From positions 62,001-126,000 of the forward strand of contig JAGXFW010000023.1 of the NCBI GenBank assembly GCA_024637035.1: a DNA stretch of 64,000 nucleotides. Reading direction: 5' to 3'. The stretch comes from Actinomycetes bacterium (GTDB lineage Bacteria; Actinomycetota; Thermoleophilia; RBG-16-64-13). Shown here one piece after another: positions 29,481 to 39,733 of the stretch; within the stretch, counting starts at the first letter, position 1, and the number at the start of each line of letters is the position of its first letter. The notes under the pieces are model-generated. The model worked only from the letters and a program-made list of their open reading frames with translations, searched no databases and was not told where the DNA came from. A program made the position numbers and the translations under genes.

Positions 29481-32400
29481 GCCTGCTGACCCGCATCTCG
29501 CTTAGGAACCGCTCCGTGGTGGCTTTGGCCGTGGCGGCCATAGTGCTGATAGGAGCCTACGCCGTCACCTCGTTGCGGCAGGAACTCATCCCTAGTATCG
29601 AGTTCCCGGCGGTCACCGTCTTCACGGTGCAGCCGGGAGCATCCCCAGCCGACGTCGAACGCAGCGTGACCACCCCGATCGAAACTGCCCTGAAGAGCCT
29701 TCCCGGCATCGAAGAGATGACCTCGTACTCCAACGAGGGCATGAGCGTCGTCGTGGTAATGTTCGATTTCGGCGCCGACATGGAGGCCAACCAAGCCGCC
29801 GCCACCCAGGCCGTCGAACGTGTGCGCCCCTTCCTGCCGACCGGACTGCAACCGCAGGTGGGCGCCATCAACCTCGGCGGACTCCCGGTGGTACAGCTGG
29901 CCGTCAGCTCACCTCTGCCCCCCGAGGAGCTCACCGCGCTCATCAGGCAGAAGGTCTTGCCCAGGCTGCAGCAGGTGGAAGGCGTGACCGACGTGTCGTT
30001 GTCTGGCGCCGCCGAATACCAACTCCAGCTCGAACTCAAGCCGATGGCGTTGGCAAGCCTCGGCGTGTCGCCTCAAGCCATCATGGGCGCGTTGCAGACC
30101 GCCAACGTCTCGATGCCGGCGGGCACCCTGGCTGTCGATGGCGCGACCATCCCGGTGCGGGTCACCAGCCGATCGGTCACACTCGATGCTCTGAGGGCGC
30201 TTCCGCTGAACGGCGCCGGTGGCGCCGCGAGCGCTGCCGGAGGCTCCTCCGGCATGGCGGGGCAGGCTCCCACAGGGGCGGGCGATGCGACCGGTTCATC
30301 CCCGATCGCGCCACCCGCTGCCGCGCCCGTGACCCTGGGACAGGTGGCCGATCTCACGATCATTCCGGCGCCCGCGTCGTCGATCACCCGCACGAACGGC
30401 CAACCGACGATAGGCATCTCGGTGACCAAGGCGGCTGACGGCAACGTCGTGGACATCTCCGCGGACGTCGCCGAACTCATCCCGGAGTTCGAGGCGAGCC
30501 TGGGTGAAGGCGCCGCGATCACGACGGTGGTCGACCAGGCACCGTACATCACGCAGAGTATCCGCTCGATGTGGGAAGAAGGTATCCTGGGCGCGTTCTT
30601 CGCCATCTTGGTCATCCTGCTCTTCCTGCGCAACTGGCGTTCGACCATCGTTGCGGGCATCTCCATCCCGCTCAGCGTGATCATCGCGCTGGTGGTCCTC
30701 TGGGGTCGGGACAGCTCGCTCAACATGCTCACGCTGTCGGGACTCACTATCGCCATCGGCCGGGTCATCGACGATTCGATCGTGGTGCTCGAGAACGCCT
30801 ACCGACACCTCCAAGAGGGCGACGATCCTCAGACAGCCGCCTACAAAGGCACCAAAGAGGTGTCCGCGGCGATCACCGCAAGCACGCTCACCACAGTAGC
30901 GGTCTTCCTGCCCCTCGGCTTCGTGAGCGGCATCTCTTCAGAGTTCTTCCGGCCCTTCGCGCTCACGGTGACCTTCGCGTTGCTCGCCAGCCTGCTCGTG
31001 GCCCTCACCGTGGTGCCGGTCGCCGTGACCTGGATGCTCTCCAAGAAACAGGTTGGACACCGCGATCCGGATGAACTCACCTGGATGCAGCGGGTCTACC
31101 TGCCCACGATCAGATTCGCCTCGAAGCACAAGCTGCTGACGGTGCTCGTCGCGTCCGGCCTCTTGGTCGGTTCGCTCGCGCTGACTCCGCTGCTCAAGAC
31201 CAACCTGATGGACCAGTCGGCAGAGACCACCTTCAGCATCACGCAGCAGATGCCCGCGGGCACCCAGAGCGACGTGACCCTGGAAGCGGCCGCCATGATC
31301 GAGACCCTCTTGGCCGAAACTGAAGGCATCGACATCTACCAGGTCACCGTGGGCAGCACCGGAGGCCTCTTCGGCGTCGGAGGCGGCGTGAACGCCTCCG
31401 CATCGCGGGCGCAGTTCCTGGTGACCGCGGACGCCGACCACGACAAGACCGTGCTCATGGACGACTTGCGAGCCCGCATGACGGCCGCGAACGTGCCCGG
31501 CGAGTTGAGCTTGAGCGTCGCCGATGCGTCCGGCGGGGACATGTCGGCGATCGAGGTGCGTATCTCCGCCGATGACCCGGCCGTGCTCGAGGAGGCCAAT
31601 GCGGCGGTCGTCGACCGGCTGAAGGAACTGGGAGGCATCGCCACCGTCACATCGAACCTCTCCGAGCGCATGCCGCAGATCCAGGTGAACGTCGACCCGA
31701 CGAAGGCCGCAGCCGCCGGTCTCGACGCCACCACCGTCGGTGGATACGTGGGGCTCATGCTGAACGGCATGCCCGTGGGCACCGTCATGACCGAGCAAGG
31801 ACCGTTGCCGGCCTACATCCGCCTGCCCGCCATGAACGGCGCATCTCCCGACACCTTCGGGGATATCTTGCTGGCTGGTTCGAGTGGGATCATGCCGCTC
31901 TCTTCGGTGGCGACGGTGACTCAGGTGGAGGAGCCCGTACAGATCACCCACACGGGCGGAGATCGCACCATCACCGTCAACGCGACCAGTGAGGGCAACA
32001 ACGTCGGAGCCACGGCCACCGAGATAGAGACGGCGCTCGCTGATTTGGAGATGCCCGAGGGTTCCAACTGGCGCATGGCAGGCGTGACCGAGATGATGAA
32101 CGACATGTTCACGACACTCGGCATCGCGATGCTCATAGCCATCCTGCTTGTGTACTTGATCATGGTGGGCACGTTCAGGAGTCTGTTGAACCCGCTGATC
32201 CTGCTGGTGAGCATCCCGTTCGCGGCAGTGGGAGCCATCGTGCTCCTGCTGGTGACCGGCACGACCCTGGGCATGCCCAGTCTGATCGGATTGCTGATGC
32301 TGATCGGGATCGTGGTGACCAACGCGATCGTGTTCCTCGACCTGGTAGAGCAGTTCCGCGAGCAGGGCATGGATGCACGCACGGCGGTGATCGAGGGCGG

Positions 32401-32638
32401 GAGGAGGCGACTGCGACCGATCCTCATGACGGCCGTGGCGACCATCTTGGCCCTCACCCCCATGGCGCTCGGACTGGGAGAAGGATCGTTCCTGTCGCGG
32501 CCGCTGGCCGTGGTCGTGATCGGCGGACTGCTCACGTCGACGGTGTTGACCCTGGTGCTGGTGCCGGTGCTCTACCTGACGTTCGACCGGTTCAGGCGGA
32601 GGCGGGCGGACCCGGCCGCAGAGTTGTCGGCAGAATAG
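29477..32638 (+). CDS. RND-family efflux permease
   Basis: 1053 aa, AcrB-like architecture (LRQELIPSIEFPAVTVFTVQPGASPADVERSVTTPIE; two TM blocks; LIGIVVTNAIVFLDLVEQFREQG). Confidence 0.94.
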   Translation: MSLLTRISLRNRSVVALAVAAIVLIGAYAVTSLRQELIPSIEFPAVTVFTVQPGASPADVERSVTTPIETALKSLPGIEEMTSYSNEGMSVVVVMFDFGADMEANQAAATQAVERVRPFLPTGLQPQVGAINLGGLPVVQLAVSSPLPPEELTALIRQKVLPRLQQVEGVTDVSLSGAAEYQLQLELKPMALASLGVSPQAIMGALQTANVSMPAGTLAVDGATIPVRVTSRSVTLDALRALPLNGAGGAASAAGGSSGMAGQAPTGAGDATGSSPIAPPAAAPVTLGQVADLTIIPAPASSITRTNGQPTIGISVTKAADGNVVDISADVAELIPEFEASLGEGAAITTVVDQAPYITQSIRSMWEEGILGAFFAILVILLFLRNWRSTIVAGISIPLSVIIALVVLWGRDSSLNMLTLSGLTIAIGRVIDDSIVVLENAYRHLQEGDDPQTAAYKGTKEVSAAITASTLTTVAVFLPLGFVSGISSEFFRPFALTVTFALLASLLVALTVVPVAVTWMLSKKQVGHRDPDELTWMQRVYLPTIRFASKHKLLTVLVASGLLVGSLALTPLLKTNLMDQSAETTFSITQQMPAGTQSDVTLEAAAMIETLLAETEGIDIYQVTVGSTGGLFGVGGGVNASASRAQFLVTADADHDKTVLMDDLRARMTAANVPGELSLSVADASGGDMSAIEVRISADDPAVLEEANAAVVDRLKELGGIATVTSNLSERMPQIQVNVDPTKAAAAGLDATTVGGYVGLMLNGMPVGTVMTEQGPLPAYIRLPAMNGASPDTFGDILLAGSSGIMPLSSVATVTQVEEPVQITHTGGDRTITVNATSEGNNVGATATEIETALADLEMPEGSNWRMAGVTEMMNDMFTTLGIAMLIAILLVYLIMVGTFRSLLNPLILLVSIPFAAVGAIVLLLVTGTTLGMPSLIGLLMLIGIVVTNAIVFLDLVEQFREQGMDARTAVIEGGRRRLRPILMTAVATILALTPMALGLGEGSFLSRPLAVVVIGGLLTSTVLTLVLVPVLYLTFDRFRRRRADPAAELSAE

Positions 32639-32715
32639 GGGCGACCGCCTCCCGGCGGAGATCCCTCGGCGCCACCGGATCGCCCGCCCCATAGGGCGAG
32701 GGATCACGGGGTGAA

Positions 32716-32748
32716 GGCGGCGGCGGGCGCGATGCGCCCGCCGCCGCC
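32716..32748. terminator. Bidirectional 15-bp stem hairpin between convergent RND and NCS2 genes
   Basis: GGCGGCGGCGGGCGC-GAT-GCGCCCGCCGCCGCC. Confidence 0.75.
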
Positions 32749-32756
32749 AACGCAGA

Positions 32757-34184
32757 CTATTGCACCAACGACTGCAGCCAGGGCAGCACGAAGGTGATGG
32801 CGAACGCCACGCTCACCACGTACATGAACGGGTGCACGTCCTTGGCCTTCCCGTGGAACAACTTGATCAGCGTGTAGCTGATGAAGCCGAAGCCGATGCC
32901 GTAGCTGATGTTGTACGTGAGGGGGATGCCCACGAGCGTCAAGAAGGCGGGGAACGACTCCTCGAAGTCGGTCCACGGGATCTCCCGCACGGTGCGCATC
33001 ATCAGGAAACCTACGACGATCAGGGCTCCCGCGGTGATCGGATAGACGAAGAACGCGCCCTCCGGCACCGAGAATCCGGAACCGGACATCAGGGTGTACT
33101 GCAGGTCGTTCCCGATGATATAACCGCCGCCGATCATGGCCACGATGGGAGCGAAGAACACGCCCACCGCGAACAGCAGACCCGTCACCACGCTGGTGAA
33201 ACCGGTGCGGCCGCCTTCGGCGACGCCCGCCGCACTCTCGATGTAGGTGGTGATCGAACTGGCGCCGAAGAGGCCGCCGGTGATCGCCGCCAATGAGTCG
33301 ACCGCCAGGATGTTCCGGATGCCCGGAACCTTGCCGTCTTTGTCCACGAACCCAGCCTGCTCACCAACCGCCACTACCGTCCCCATGGTGTCGAAGAAGT
33401 CGGTGAGCATGATGGCGAACACCGCCATCAAGAGCACCGGGGTGAAGATCTGGAACAGGGCGAGTCCACCGTCCACTGTGTGGAATGGGGCGAAGAAACC
33501 GCTGAAATCGGGAGCCGCCGTGACGGCCGTCGGCAACTTGGTGATCCCCAAGATCAGAGCGGCCGCCGTGGCCACCAAGATGCCCCACAGGATGTCGCCC
33601 TTCACCTTCAATGCCATGAACATCAGGATGGCGAGCAGCCCGATGATGGACACCCAGACATAGGGCTGCGTGAAGTCGCCGAGGGCGACGAGGGTGATGG
33701 GCGCCGGGCGGATGAAGCCGCCTTCGTTCAAGCCGATCGTGGTGATGAAGAGCCCGATGCCGACGCCGATAGCCCGTTTGAGGTTCAAGGGGATGGCGTT
33801 CATAACGGCTTCGCGGAGCCCGGTAAGGACAAGGACGAGGATGATGATGCCCTCGACGAAGACCACCGACATGCCCACCTGCCAGGGTACGTTCGCCTGC
33901 TGGAATCCGATCACCGAGAAGGTGACCACCGCATTCAGGCCCATGCCCGAGGCCAATGCCAGGGGACGGTTGGCCACGAGACCCATGCAGATAGACATCA
34001 GGGCGGCTCCGAGAGCCGTGGCCGTGGCCGCCGCGGGGAACGGCACGCCGGCGGCAGAGAGGATGCCCGGGTTCACGAAGATGATGTACGCCATGGTCAT
34101 GAAAGTCGTGAACCCTGCGATCACTTCCGTGCGCAGGTTGGTGCCCCGTTCCGTGAACTGGAAGTACTTGTCGAGCGTGTGCAA
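32757..34184 (-). CDS. NCS2/AzgA-type purine permease, probable TTG start
   Basis: LHTLDKYFQFTERGTNLRTEVIAGFTTFMTMAYIIFVNPGILSAAGVPF; AGGAGG followed by TTG CAC ACG. Confidence 0.92.
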   Translation of the reverse strand: MHTLDKYFQFTERGTNLRTEVIAGFTTFMTMAYIIFVNPGILSAAGVPFPAAATATALGAALMSICMGLVANRPLALASGMGLNAVVTFSVIGFQQANVPWQVGMSVVFVEGIIILVLVLTGLREAVMNAIPLNLKRAIGVGIGLFITTIGLNEGGFIRPAPITLVALGDFTQPYVWVSIIGLLAILMFMALKVKGDILWGILVATAAALILGITKLPTAVTAAPDFSGFFAPFHTVDGGLALFQIFTPVLLMAVFAIMLTDFFDTMGTVVAVGEQAGFVDKDGKVPGIRNILAVDSLAAITGGLFGASSITTYIESAAGVAEGGRTGFTSVVTGLLFAVGVFFAPIVAMIGGGYIIGNDLQYTLMSGSGFSVPEGAFFVYPITAGALIVVGFLMMRTVREIPWTDFEESFPAFLTLVGIPLTYNISYGIGFGFISYTLIKLFHGKAKDVHPFMYVVSVAFAITFVLPWLQSLVQ

Positions 34185-34409
34185 GTGGCGCCTCCTATTT
34201 CGGGATCTCTTTCTCACCGCGGATTCTAAGTCACCGGCACCGCACGCGATAGTGCCAACGCGAAAAACCCTGTCTGAGACTCTGGACCTCGCGGGATGGA
34301 TGTCGGATGCCCGAACACGACCCTCGCAGGCTTGACCTCCGATGGGATATTCTGCGAAGGTCGTCCTCCGAGGGTCGTCCTTTGAGGTGTATCAAGCAAG
34401 GAGACCTGT

Positions 34410-35345
34410 GTGACCGCACCCCTTGAGTCGAGATCTAGCGGGTCTCTGCCTCTGCTCGCGATCGCCGGAGCTGTAGTGCTCTGGGGCACCAGCTTCGCCT
34501 CGACGAAAGTCGCCCTCGGCGCGTTCGAACCCATGGTCGTCGTGTGGATGCGCATGGTCATGGGTTCGGTCATCGTAGCCCTCATCTGGCCGCGGATACC
34601 GAAGCCGGAGTACCGGCGCGGCGACTGGCGCTGGCTCGCCGCCCTCAGCCTCTTCCAACCGTGCTTGTACTTCCTGTTCGAGGGCTACGGACTCACGTAC
34701 ACGACAGCGATGCAGGCCGGCGCGCTCTCGGCGATCGTGCCGCTCTTGGTGGCGGTGGGGGCTCGGATCTTCCTCGCCGAGAGACTCTCCCGCGCCACGC
34801 TGATCGCGGTAGTGCTGTCGATGGTGGGCGTGGCCTTGCTTTCCCTCGGCAGCGAGGCCGGCCCTCATGCGACCAACCCCGTCCTGGGCAATATCCTCCA
34901 ATTGGGTGCGTTCACGTGCGCCGCAGGATACATGCTGCTCGTTAGGCACCTGAGCCCTCGATACAACCCCCTCCTGCTCGCGTGTATCCAGATCCTCGCC
35001 GGAGCGGTCTTCTTCTCCCCCGCGGCGTTGACCGCGGACTGGGGATCGGTGTTGCACGCGCCGCTGGGTCCCTGGGCGGCCACCGTGTACCTGGGGGTCC
35101 TGGTGACGCTCGGCGCCAATGCTCTGTACAACTTCGGCATCAGCAAGTTGCCCGCGGCGCGAGCCGCTCTGGCGATCAACATGATCCCGCTCGTGTCGGT
35201 TCTGAGCGGTTGGCTCGCGCTGGGGGAGTCGCTCACAGCCGTGCAGGGCGTGGCCGGTGCGATCATCGGCTACGCGATGCTCCTCGGGATACGAGGTTCC
35301 CGGCGAGGACCGCGCGAAACGCCCCCATTACCCGAAGCCGCCTAA
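34410..35345 (+). CDS. EamA/DMT-family transporter
   Basis: 10-TM pattern; LWGTSFASTKVALGAFEPMVVVWMRMVMGS. Confidence 0.9.
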   Translation: MTAPLESRSSGSLPLLAIAGAVVLWGTSFASTKVALGAFEPMVVVWMRMVMGSVIVALIWPRIPKPEYRRGDWRWLAALSLFQPCLYFLFEGYGLTYTTAMQAGALSAIVPLLVAVGARIFLAERLSRATLIAVVLSMVGVALLSLGSEAGPHATNPVLGNILQLGAFTCAAGYMLLVRHLSPRYNPLLLACIQILAGAVFFSPAALTADWGSVLHAPLGPWAATVYLGVLVTLGANALYNFGISKLPAARAALAINMIPLVSVLSGWLALGESLTAVQGVAGAIIGYAMLLGIRGSRRGPRETPPLPEAA

Positions 35346-35360
35346 CAGGAAGGGACATCC

Positions 35361-36404
35361 GTGCACTCGACTCCCGCGCGGTGGAAGGTGGTCCTGGCCT
35401 TCGGCGCCGTATACATCATCTGGGGCACCACCTACCTGGCGATCCGTTTCGCGATCGAGACCATCCCGCCCTTCCTGATGGGCGGTGTGCGCTTCGCGGT
35501 CGCCGGGGCGCTCCTCTACGTCTGGACCACTCTGCGCGGCGTCCCTCATCCCGCCCTGCGGCAGTGGAAGCCCGCGCTGATCTCGGGGGTTTTTCTGATC
35601 ACGGCGGCCCAGGGAGCGGTGGTGTGGGCCGAGCAGTACATCAATTCGGGTCTCGCCGCCGTGCTCGCGGCCACCATGCCCATCTGGATGCTCATCTTCA
35701 ACTGGGCTCGCCCCGGCGGCGAACGCCCCAACCGAGTGATGATGACCGGCGTCCTTGTGGGCTTTGCCGGGGTCATGGTATTGCTCGCACCCTGGCAGAC
35801 CGGCGACCGCGACATCTACCTGTTCGGTGCGATCGCGGTGCTCTTGGGCGTGATGTCGTGGACGGGGGCCTCCCTCTACACCCGCACCGTCCGGATATCG
35901 AGCTCGCACTTCCAGACCACCGCGATGCAGATGCTGTGCGGCGGCGGAGCGCTCACGCTGGTGGGAAGCCTCACGGGCGAGTGGGGGCGCGTGTCCCTGG
36001 GAGATGTGTCGGCGGTCTCGGCACTGGCTTTCTTCTACCTGGTGATCATCGGCTCGGTGGTGGCACTCACCGCCTACACGTGGCTGCTTGGGGTCGCGCA
36101 GCCGTCGCGCCTCTCGACCTACGCCTACGTGAACCCGGTGGTAGCCGTCTTCCTGGGTTGGTTGTTGGCCGGCGAGACACTGACGCCCCGCATGGCCTTC
36201 GGGGTGGCGGTCATCGTGGGAGCCGTGGTGTTGGTGACCATGGGGAAGACGTCGGCGCGCTCGGCACCCGCGGGCGTGGCATCGGCCGTCCCGGTCGGTT
36301 CGCCTGAGCACGTGCCCGCCCAGGCGTTCGTCGCCGACGGGATCGCGAACGACGTCGTGGTCTTCGAATCGCTCACCGATCCGCAGCCGGTGGAGGACAT
36401 CTGA
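35361..36404 (+). CDS. EamA/DMT-family transporter (second tandem copy)
   Basis: IIWGTTYLAIRFAIETIPPFLMGGVRFAVAGALLY; ends VFLGWLLAGETLTPRMAFGVAVIVGAVVLV. Confidence 0.92.
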   Translation: MHSTPARWKVVLAFGAVYIIWGTTYLAIRFAIETIPPFLMGGVRFAVAGALLYVWTTLRGVPHPALRQWKPALISGVFLITAAQGAVVWAEQYINSGLAAVLAATMPIWMLIFNWARPGGERPNRVMMTGVLVGFAGVMVLLAPWQTGDRDIYLFGAIAVLLGVMSWTGASLYTRTVRISSSHFQTTAMQMLCGGGALTLVGSLTGEWGRVSLGDVSAVSALAFFYLVIIGSVVALTAYTWLLGVAQPSRLSTYAYVNPVVAVFLGWLLAGETLTPRMAFGVAVIVGAVVLVTMGKTSARSAPAGVASAVPVGSPEHVPAQAFVADGIANDVVVFESLTDPQPVEDI

Positions 36405-36794
36405 CCGCCGATCCGCGCACGAAGAACTCGGGTAGACGCGTACGGCGTCGACGTGTTCTATGGAGGGCGACCGACCTCGCCACGGTGGAGTGTGCCGGGC
36501 AGTACATGCGTTTCCGCATACAGCGGAACCGGATGGACCGCTACGCTCGAGACCAGATAGGTCGCGGAGCCCGGTCAGCGCCGCCGGTGCCCCGAAGTCC
36601 CGTCTGACCCCGACGGCCGGACCCTTCGGCAGGCACCCATATGTCTCATGTTAGACTCAAGGAGCTGGCAAAGAGGGGCGGATTGGAGCACAGCCTCGCG
36701 AGAACCCGCTCGCCGGCTGACGGATAAGGCCACGAGACACGCAGGAGGCGCCTGGACCAGGCAGCACGCCGGGCACAGACCGGGAGGTTCGGAC

Positions 36795-37757
36795 ATGGCC
36801 GTCATCTACTGCGGGCACTGCGGCTCCGACATGCCGGAAGACACCGCATTCTGCATGGCATGCGGGGCATCGACGAGCACACAGTCGGAGGGGTCGCAGC
36901 CCAGCGCTCAGCCCCCGCAGACCACTCAGCCGCAGCATCCCCCGCCACAGCCACAATACGGGCAACCTCCGCAGTATCCGCAGTACCCCCAGCAGTATCC
37001 GCAGCAGCCGCAGTATCCGCAGTACCCCCAGCAGTATCCGCAGCAGACCTACTACCAACAGCCCCAGTACCCCCCGCCGCAACCCACTCGTAGCGGCTCC
37101 GGGGCGGGCAGGGTGCTCGCGTACATCGCGCTCGCATGTGTGGGGATCGCCGCCGTCGGCGCCCTCGTCGTCATGGGGTTCACTCTGTTTAAGCCTGAGA
37201 GCCCTAACGGAGGCGGCGGGATCGTCCAGTCAGAACCCGACGGCCCCAGAGGCGGCGGTGTCGTCCAACCGCAACCCAATAGCCCCAGCACCGACGGAGG
37301 CCTCGTCCAGTGGCAGGCGACCTACGACCAGAACCGTGTGCTCGACGAGTTCGGACCGCCGCAGGCCTTCGTCATCGGATACGGCGAGGACCATCTCGAT
37401 CAGGCCACCGGCGACGACCCCCTCGCGGTGCATCGCGTCGAGGCCTGGGACTACTGGGAGATGCAGACCCGGTTCGAGTTCAAGGACGGGATCGCCATCG
37501 GCACCCGAGAGCTCCCCCCCCTGGACGGCCCGGTCTACACCCCCGAGTACTCCCCGCTCGACTTCTCGCTCGGCATGAGCGCGGAGCAGGTCGCCGGGTT
37601 GATGCAGGTGGGGCCGAGTGCAACAGCCACCCTCGACCAGGAGCTCTTCCCCGGCATGTCGATCGACTCCTTCTTCGACGAACTTTGCGTAAGCTATCAG
37701 GAAGGCGGCCTTGTTGGTGTCGAGTCCTCGCTTCTGTCGCTGGAAGGGGGGTCGTGA
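36795..37757 (+). CDS. Zinc-ribbon membrane protein with PQY-rich linker
   Basis: YCGHCGSDMPEDTAFCMACG ribbon, PQYPQYPQQYPQQ repeats, TM VLAYIALACVGIAAVGALVVMGFTLF, extracytoplasmic domain. Confidence 0.8.
   Translation: MAVIYCGHCGSDMPEDTAFCMACGASTSTQSEGSQPSAQPPQTTQPQHPPPQPQYGQPPQYPQYPQQYPQQPQYPQYPQQYPQQTYYQQPQYPPPQPTRSGSGAGRVLAYIALACVGIAAVGALVVMGFTLFKPESPNGGGGIVQSEPDGPRGGGVVQPQPNSPSTDGGLVQWQATYDQNRVLDEFGPPQAFVIGYGEDHLDQATGDDPLAVHRVEAWDYWEMQTRFEFKDGIAIGTRELPPLDGPVYTPEYSPLDFSLGMSAEQVAGLMQVGPSATATLDQELFPGMSIDSFFDELCVSYQEGGLVGVESSLLSLEGGS
36969..37046 (+). repeat. Two tandem identical 39-bp repeats coding PQYPQYPQQYPQQ
   Basis: ccgcagtatccgcagtacccccagcagtatccgcagcag x2. Confidence 0.95.
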
Positions 37758-39691
37758 TGATGAAGGCGACCACCTTCCTCTCGCGCCTTGTCCGCCGGGT
37801 GCGCGCCCGGGCACGCTGCGAGCAGGGTTTCATCTTCACCACGATCATCATGACCCTCGGATATGGCGCCGTCGCCATCGGCTTGGTCGGAACCGGCGTC
37901 GCGGTTGCCAACAAGGTGACCATCAGCGACTCCACGTCTGAGATGCGCCAGCAGGCGCAGGACATCCAGCAGCGCCTCCAGGGCAACGACTCCAAAAAGG
38001 CCCAGGTGCTCAAGCAGAACGCGCAGATCATGCAGCAGGTCGCGGACCGCATGGACTCCGACGCCAACTGGGAACTGGGCACGTCCGTGACCGCCAACGT
38101 ACTCGACGCGGCCACCGCGGGTATCACCTCGAAGTCGAAGGCAGGCTACCAGGCGGTCAAGATCGTCTTGGACGGCTACACTGGCTGGCAACTCGGTCAA
38201 TCCGCCTTCGACGCGGTCGATCCGCCCAAGCCGGAGACGGACGCGGCCATCAAGATGCTGCAGGACGCGCCTCGCTATCAGCCCGGCGACACCACCGGCG
38301 CCACCCCGGACTTCGGATCCGGCTCCAACGTCGACGGCTACATCTTCCAGACGCAGGCGAACGTCATGAACGGCGAGGTCTCGGCACTCTACCCAGAGGC
38401 CGATCCGGCCCTCGTAGCGGACCTCGCGCAGCAACTGGTGATCGACTACACACTCGACCAGATGAGCGCCCCGGCCAGCGCGGCCACGCCCGCCGGCGGC
38501 AACCCGTTCTTGGCCGACGGCGTCCCCTCGATCACGTCCAAAGTCGATCCCAACCAAACGGTGGATGTGGCGATGGGACAGATCGCGCTCTCCCCCGAAG
38601 ACCAGGCGGCGCTCGGCAGCGGCGACAAGGACAGCGTCGTGGGGGTCTACTTCGGACAGAACGGGCTCGAGCCGGTCGTGGTGACGAACGATCCTGACTC
38701 AGGCCTGCAGACAGAGTTCACCCTGTTGCCCGAGCAACCCGTGGTCGATACCGGCGACGACTACAAGCCGGTCGTCGAAGACATGCCCACCTGGTGGGAC
38801 GGCACCGTCGACTCGTGTCCATACCTGTACGTCTGGGATGGCGAACGTTTCTCGCCGGTCAACGACATCATCTCTGTGAGCAGAGATCCCGAGCGCGAGT
38901 ACGACGACTTCATGATGTTCGCGGCAACGCCGAGCGCGGATGGCGCGTACGACGTCCGCATCGTGGAGGTGCGCAACGAGGAGTCCTGGCTCGACCTCGT
39001 GGGGTTCTCAGCCGTCGATGTGCCCGACGGGATGGGAGCGGCAGTCTCACCCGGCGGCGACGCGTACTCCATCGGGGCCGTCCGGACCCCGGACCCCATC
39101 TCCGCCATCTCGCCCATGGCCCTGGATCGGGCCGACCGAGCAATCGGCCTGATCGACGGACGGGGCCTGCGCCTGTACGACGGGCCCGGACCGGAGGCCG
39201 TCTTCTCCGGCGTCGGCGGGGATGCCGTTCTGCTCATCACGATGGACGGCTTCGAGAACAACGGTGCGCCCGGCGCGCCGTTGTTCAAGCGACCCGCGGT
39301 CCACGTCGAGGCGTGGAACGGTTCGGCATGGATCGCCGCGGGCACCGTCCATCCACGCGAGCGGACCGACACCACGGCGCTCGATGTGTCCCGGTTCGTG
39401 GTCGACCAACAGGTGCGCGTAAGGCTGTCCAGCGACTCGTGCAACGTCGGGACGTTCCAGCTACTCGACCGGCTCGCCCTGTCGACCGCCGACCGTTCTC
39501 TCGTGCGTGTGACTCCACTCGCCATAGACAGCGCCTTGCTCGGGACAACCGACGTGAGGAGCACGTTGGCCGCCGCCGATGGCGTGCGGATACACACCGT
39601 GCCGGGGGACTCGATCGACATCCTGTTCGCCGCAGGCGACCCGGACTGCTTCATCGTCGAGAGCCGAGGGTGGTACCGGCCGCTGGAGTAG
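37757..39691 (+). CDS. Membrane/surface protein of unknown function
   Basis: Overlaps upstream stop; N-terminal TM TTIIMTLGYGAVAIGLVGTGVAVA; C-terminal WWDGTVDSCPYLYVWDGERFSPVNDI-type domain. Confidence 0.7.
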   Translation: MMKATTFLSRLVRRVRARARCEQGFIFTTIIMTLGYGAVAIGLVGTGVAVANKVTISDSTSEMRQQAQDIQQRLQGNDSKKAQVLKQNAQIMQQVADRMDSDANWELGTSVTANVLDAATAGITSKSKAGYQAVKIVLDGYTGWQLGQSAFDAVDPPKPETDAAIKMLQDAPRYQPGDTTGATPDFGSGSNVDGYIFQTQANVMNGEVSALYPEADPALVADLAQQLVIDYTLDQMSAPASAATPAGGNPFLADGVPSITSKVDPNQTVDVAMGQIALSPEDQAALGSGDKDSVVGVYFGQNGLEPVVVTNDPDSGLQTEFTLLPEQPVVDTGDDYKPVVEDMPTWWDGTVDSCPYLYVWDGERFSPVNDIISVSRDPEREYDDFMMFAATPSADGAYDVRIVEVRNEESWLDLVGFSAVDVPDGMGAAVSPGGDAYSIGAVRTPDPISAISPMALDRADRAIGLIDGRGLRLYDGPGPEAVFSGVGGDAVLLITMDGFENNGAPGAPLFKRPAVHVEAWNGSAWIAAGTVHPRERTDTTALDVSRFVVDQQVRVRLSSDSCNVGTFQLLDRLALSTADRSLVRVTPLAIDSALLGTTDVRSTLAAADGVRIHTVPGDSIDILFAAGDPDCFIVESRGWYRPLE

Positions 39692-39733
39692 GGGTGCGCG
39701 GGGCGGCCCCCATCGGGCGCGAAGAGCGTCGGC

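Noticed and set aside
30938-32707. 589-aa minus-strand ORF over the RND gene
   Set aside because: His/Arg/Gln-rich antisense translation of a clear transporter.
34220-34409. Possible purine riboswitch upstream of the NCS2 permease
   Set aside because: The intergenic region lacks the conserved purine-aptamer loops and junction pattern; no support beyond gene context.
36405-36794. Possible c-di-GMP-type riboswitch in the long 5' region of the zinc-ribbon gene
   Set aside because: About 390 bp of GC-rich leader with some stems, but I could not match the conserved GEMM core.
36960-37075. Possible CRISPR-like array
   Set aside because: Repeats are contiguous 39-bp coding units in frame with no spacers; no cas genes and no CRISPR array seen in the window.
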